Assembly: GCA_947624635.1 (NCBI GenBank)
Contig: CANQLF010000029.1
Location: 1-8,049, forward strand
DNA: 8,049 nt
From: an uncultured Bacilli bacterium
Lineage (GTDB): Bacteria > Bacillota_I > Bacilli_A > RF39 > UBA660
Direction of reading: 5' to 3'
The position numbers were made by a program, and so were the translations under genes. A model generated the notes under the pieces. That model ran no database searches, was not told the DNA's origin, and saw only the letters and a list, made by a program, of their open reading frames with translations. Numbering within the stretch: position 1 is the stretch's first letter; every line of letters begins with the position of its first letter. Below, piece by piece: positions 5,682 to 8,049 of the stretch.

Positions 5682-7250
5682 ATGTTAGAAAATAACTATG
5701 AGAAAAGCGAGAAAATTATAACAATATCTTTAATAGGAATAATTGTATTATTATTAGTAATAGTAGGAATAACTTACGCTTATTTTAGTGCGAAAAGTAC
5801 AGCAACAGAACAATCAATTAAAACGGCAAAAGTTGGTTTAATTGTTGAAGTAAATCCTGCTGCTACTCATGTTGAAAATATTAAACCAACTACGTGGACT
5901 AATACAGAAGATGCAAAAACAAATAATGATATAGTAATAATACCAATAAAAGTAACAAATAAATCTACAATAGATATAAATTATGATTTATTTATAACGC
6001 CAAGTGGTCTATCATTAAATGCAGGAACAAATGAAGATAGCCAAGAATTAGTAGGAGGAAATTTATCAGATATAAAATTTAAATTATATGAAACAACAAC
6101 GGGTGGAGAAACAATTAGTCCAATTAAAGAAGGAAATTTTGTTAATGGTGATACAAAGCAAAAAATGGTAGATAATAAAGAAATTAAAAAAGAAGAAATA
6201 GGAAAGAAAGACAATATACAAACATTTATGTTATACATATACATAGCTGAAACAAATGCAGAACAAAATCAATTACAAGGAATAACGTTTGATCTAAATG
6301 TAGATGGTGTAACTCCATCAACTAAAACATTATCTGAAGCAATATTAGAAAATGAAAAAGGAAAAATAATAGAAGATGAACCAACTTTTACAACCGAATC
6401 AACAGACAGAGGATTATTTAAATTACATGGAGATATAGCAGAAAGTGGTAAAGATATATATTATTATAAGGGGGCAGTGACAAATAATTATGTACAATTT
6501 GGAACATATACAAAAGATGTAATTAATTGGATATTTAATCAAGAATCAAAAAAACAAGTTCGAGAAACATTAGCACAAAAAGGAGATCCAATGATATGGA
6601 GGATAGTGCGAATAAATGAAGATGGAAGTATAAAATTAATTTCTGAATACAGTATAGGAGATTCGTATCATGTATGGAATTCAAAAAAAGTTTCAGATTA
6701 TGAAGGAAGTGATATTAAAATAACAGTAGATACGTGGTACAATGAAACGTTTGATAATTCTGAAGATGACTGTAAAGAATGTAAAAACAATAAAGATTTA
6801 GCAAACCTAATACAAGAAACAGAATTCTGTAATGATAGAAGTGACGAATATAAAGCAGTAGGTAGTAGATTAGATAGTGTAGATACACCTCCCCAACCAA
6901 CATTAAGATGTGCAAGAAATGAAGATAAGGTAAGAGCAAAAGCAGGATTAATCACAGCAGATGAATTGACTTATACAGGAGCATTGTATGGAAAAACAGT
7001 ATTGAGTGACAATCCGACTTATTTAGATAACGGTACATCTTTTTGGACAATGTCACCAATGTCTAGCAGTTTCGTGATTCAATGGATGACTACTTCTCAA
7101 CTTTTTGCGGGGATGATTACGGATAATACCGGCGTACCCGCTCAAGCCCGTCCAGTTATATCAATAAAAGCAGATGCACCATATACAGTAAATAGTAATG
7201 ATACTGAACATGCACTAGGTACAAAAGATAATCCATGGATTATTGGATAA
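5682..7250 (+). CDS. Membrane-anchored surface protein: SipW-type N-terminus, beta-rich ectodomain, C-terminal DUF6273/C-lectin-like domain
   Basis: This 522-residue protein starts after GGAG at 5671-5674. A hydrophobic helix (about 13-33) ends in GITYAYFSAK, the motif of SipW-dependent (TasA/camelysin-like) signal sequences, so the protein is exported and either cleaved there or held by the helix. Residues 48-210 are Thr/Asn-rich and strand-like, resembling TasA-type ectodomains. From about 243 comes a module seen in many gut Firmicutes surface proteins: GLFK (244-247), VTNNYVQFG (266-274), WRIVRINEDGSIKLI (306-320), FCNDRS (382-387), TLRCARNEDK (407-416), AGLITADEL (421-429), FWTMSP (454-459) and ARPVISIKADA (489-499). 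It ends GTKDNPWIIG. Cys383 and Cys410 may form a disulfide; CKEC at 364-367 is an extra pair. There is no LPXTG motif. Residues 461-489 are encoded by a patch with foreign composition. Role in adhesion or ligand binding is inferred. Confidence 0.8.
   Translation: MLENNYEKSEKIITISLIGIIVLLLVIVGITYAYFSAKSTATEQSIKTAKVGLIVEVNPAATHVENIKPTTWTNTEDAKTNNDIVIIPIKVTNKSTIDINYDLFITPSGLSLNAGTNEDSQELVGGNLSDIKFKLYETTTGGETISPIKEGNFVNGDTKQKMVDNKEIKKEEIGKKDNIQTFMLYIYIAETNAEQNQLQGITFDLNVDGVTPSTKTLSEAILENEKGKIIEDEPTFTTESTDRGLFKLHGDIAESGKDIYYYKGAVTNNYVQFGTYTKDVINWIFNQESKKQVRETLAQKGDPMIWRIVRINEDGSIKLISEYSIGDSYHVWNSKKVSDYEGSDIKITVDTWYNETFDNSEDDCKECKNNKDLANLIQETEFCNDRSDEYKAVGSRLDSVDTPPQPTLRCARNEDKVRAKAGLITADELTYTGALYGKTVLSDNPTYLDNGTSFWTMSPMSSSFVIQWMTTSQLFAGMITDNTGVPAQARPVISIKADAPYTVNSNDTEHALGTKDNPWIIG
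7062..7151 (+). other. Candidate DGR variable region within the surface-protein gene
   Basis: About 90 bases encode residues 461-490 (SSSFVIQWMTTSQL... to the Arg of RPV). By count, G+C is about 49% and A about 22%, against roughly 30% G+C and A-ending codons in the flanking gene. Codons such as TTC, GTG, GCG, GGG, ACC, GGC, CCC, GCC and CGT occur here, while the rest of the gene uses GGA, GCA, ACA and AGA. Eighteen of the 29 codons 461-489 end in T or C, as expected if AAY codons of a template were mutated at their adenines. The patch ends in a GC-rich stretch just before the conserved RPVIS. No template repeat or reverse transcriptase is in the window, so the assignment is an inference. Confidence 0.45.
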
Positions 7251-7251
7251 T

Positions 7252-7280
7252 TTAAAATGATAGTGTAGATAGTGTATAAT
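7252..7280 (+). promoter_or_regulatory. Possible promoter just after the surface-protein gene
   Basis: TTAAAA (7252-7257, four of six to TTGACA) and a perfect TATAAT (7275-7280) are separated by 17 bases. Transcription would start near 7287 and run into the non-coding stretch. In such AT-rich DNA a chance match is possible. Confidence 0.35.
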
Positions 7281-7532
7281 CTAGTGGTAATTTTAAAATA
7301 CATATATAAAATAGATTTTTCAGAATAAAAACACGAAAAAATAAAATAAGAAGGACTTTACCTTAAAAGTAAAAAAGTTAAGGCCATTTAAATATAAAAA
7401 AATTTAGTACAATAGAGATATAAATAGAAAAAGGAAAAATGATTAAAATCAAACAAAGTACTAATTAAATCTTTAATTTTTTTCTGGTTTTACATAAAAA
7501 TTTAATTTTGAAAATCTTTTATGAACAAAAAA

Positions 7533-7561
7533 TAGAAATTTTTAATCATTAATGGTATAAT
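7533..7561 (+). promoter_or_regulatory. Promoter of the Asn-rich protein gene, extended -10
   Basis: A perfect TATAAT (7556-7561) is preceded by TGG, giving the extended -10 form TGnTATAAT (7553-7561). TAGAAA at 7533-7538 (four of six to TTGACA) sits 17 bases upstream. The expected start point is near 7568, about 48 bases before the start codon. This is the best sigma-A-type promoter in the window. Confidence 0.65.
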
Positions 7562-7615
7562 ATTTTTGATAGTAAAAATAATATTACTAGTTTATATATA
7601 TAAGGTGGTGTAAAA

Positions 7616-8049
7616 ATGGCATTTAATATATTTAAAGGTAAAGAAAAAGAAATTATTGATAATAATCAAAATGATGGTAAAAATTCTAAAGATATAGTAG
7701 ACGATTTTGGAAATTATATGATTAATAGAAATAATAATATGCCTAATATTTCAAATAATAATGTTAATGATTTAAGTTCAAATTTTACTTCGTCATATAC
7801 TGAAAGTTTAACGAATGATATCAATAGTGATAAACCTCAATTATTTCCTAATATAACCAATCCATATGCAATAGATAATCAAGTTAATAATAACGAACAA
7901 TTAAATAATCAGAATAATAATATTTCTAATAATTTTAATATGTCGATTCCTATTAGTAATCAAAATGGTAATTATGTAAATAATAACATTAATCAAGGTG
8001 TTCCTAATATAAACAATGAGATTCCTACTATTCAGAATTTTAATCCATA
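7616..8049 (+). CDS. Asparagine-rich protein, N-terminal part (3' end outside window)
   Basis: The frame starts at ATG 7616 after a strong ribosome binding site AAGGTGGTG (7602-7610) and a good promoter, and runs open to the window edge (144 complete codons). The product starts MAFNIFKGKEKEIID and has no signal peptide or membrane helix in the visible part. About 44 of 144 residues (some 30%) are Asn, in NNN and NN runs spaced by Ile, Pro, Ser and Gln, with little charge after residue 35. This looks like a long disordered, prion-like linker behind a short basic N-terminus. A structured domain may follow outside the window. AT-rich genomes favour AAT codons, which partly explains the bias, but neighbouring genes encode far less Asn. 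Family and function are unknown; a cytoplasmic scaffold or division/envelope-associated protein would be a guess. Confidence 0.8.
   Translation, partial: MAFNIFKGKEKEIIDNNQNDGKNSKDIVDDFGNYMINRNNNMPNISNNNVNDLSSNFTSSYTESLTNDINSDKPQLFPNITNPYAIDNQVNNNEQLNNQNNNISNNFNMSIPISNQNGNYVNNNINQGVPNINNEIPTIQNFNP

Larger units (their letters stand above)
7251..7615. other. Non-coding stretch of 365 bases
   Basis: No convincing gene lies here. It starts with a perfect 9-bp tandem repeat GATAGTGTA (7259-7276) that runs into TATAAT. It also contains a small hairpin, CCTTAA (7361-7366) pairing with TTAAGG (7378-7383). Further on, an AT-only inverted repeat, AATTAAA (7463-7469) and TTTAATT (7472-7478), is followed by five more T residues. 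A nine-codon ATG frame at 7439-7468 is too short to call. The promoter and ribosome binding site of the next gene fill the last 80 bases. It does not contain a GC-rich copy of the patch at 7062-7151. Confidence 0.7.

Noticed and set aside
5981..6955. Minus-strand open frames of 74-87 codons inside the surface-protein gene
   Set aside because: They lie entirely within a well-supported + strand gene, have no ribosome binding site, and encode low-complexity Leu/Ser-rich peptides that mirror the AT-rich coding strand.
6873..7271. 13-bp direct repeat GATAGTGTAGATA at 6873-6885 and 7259-7271, flanking the GC-rich patch
   Set aside because: It would be attractive as the border of a cassette, but the unit is low-complexity, the copies are about 390 bp apart, and they do not coincide with the composition borders of the patch. 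Chance is likely in such biased sequence.
7351..7383. preQ1-type riboswitch suggested by AAGG-CCTT and A-rich stretches
   Set aside because: The conserved core nucleotides and pseudoknot pairing of preQ1 aptamers cannot be matched, and no gene starts directly downstream.
7439..7468. Nine-codon ATG frame after a GGA-containing stretch
   Set aside because: Too short, with a weak ribosome binding site and no sign of a leader-peptide role such as repeated regulatory codons.
7251..7615. Template repeat of a DGR immediately downstream of the candidate variable region
   Set aside because: The stretch is uniformly AT-rich and contains no segment similar to 7062-7151 on either strand.

Overview
The window is very AT-rich (GC well under one third by eye). 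Codon use is dominated by A/T-ending codons such as TTA, AGA, GCA and GGA, Shine-Dalgarno sites are strong, and TGG is the Trp codon while TGA is used as a stop (RDD gene, carrier gene). This fits a low-GC Bacillota using genetic code 11, such as an uncultured gut Bacilli/RF39-like or clostridial organism, and argues against a Mycoplasma-type code. The taxon is inferred; there is no rRNA or tRNA to test it.

Layout, all genes on the + strand. (1) Positions 1-951 look accessory: the 3' end of a gene resembling the tail of BRO/antirepressor-type proteins of phages and mobile elements, a 40-codon candidate small ORF, and a GNAT acetyltransferase. (2) Positions 1020-5549 form a compact housekeeping cluster: ribosome-biogenesis GTPase RbgA (start corrected to the ATG at 1020), a four-helix RDD membrane protein, class II lysyl-tRNA synthetase LysS (start overlaps the RDD stop by 4 nt) and a YfcC/DcuC-like carrier. 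A clear intrinsic terminator closes it. (3) Positions 5682-7250 encode a 522-residue membrane-anchored surface protein with a SipW-type N-terminus, a beta-rich ectodomain and a C-terminal domain of the kind seen in gut Firmicutes surface proteins (DUF6273/C-type-lectin-like). (4) Positions 7251-7615 are non-coding, with two candidate promoters and small AT-rich hairpins. (5) From 7616 to the end runs the start of an asparagine-rich protein that is cut by the window edge.

The most interesting signal is a roughly 90-bp patch (7062-7151) inside the surface-protein gene. It is about half G+C, poor in A, and uses codons unlike the rest of the gene. Eighteen of its 29 codons before the conserved Arg-Pro-Val end in T or C. 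It lies where a C-lectin-type protein would carry a ligand-binding variable region, and it ends just before a conserved RPVIS motif. This is what the variable region of a diversity-generating retroelement (DGR) target would look like: adenines of AAY codons in a template randomised at codon positions 1 and 2. No reverse transcriptase, Avd or template repeat is visible here, so the partner would have to lie outside the window. Gene conversion from a foreign or silent copy is the main alternative.
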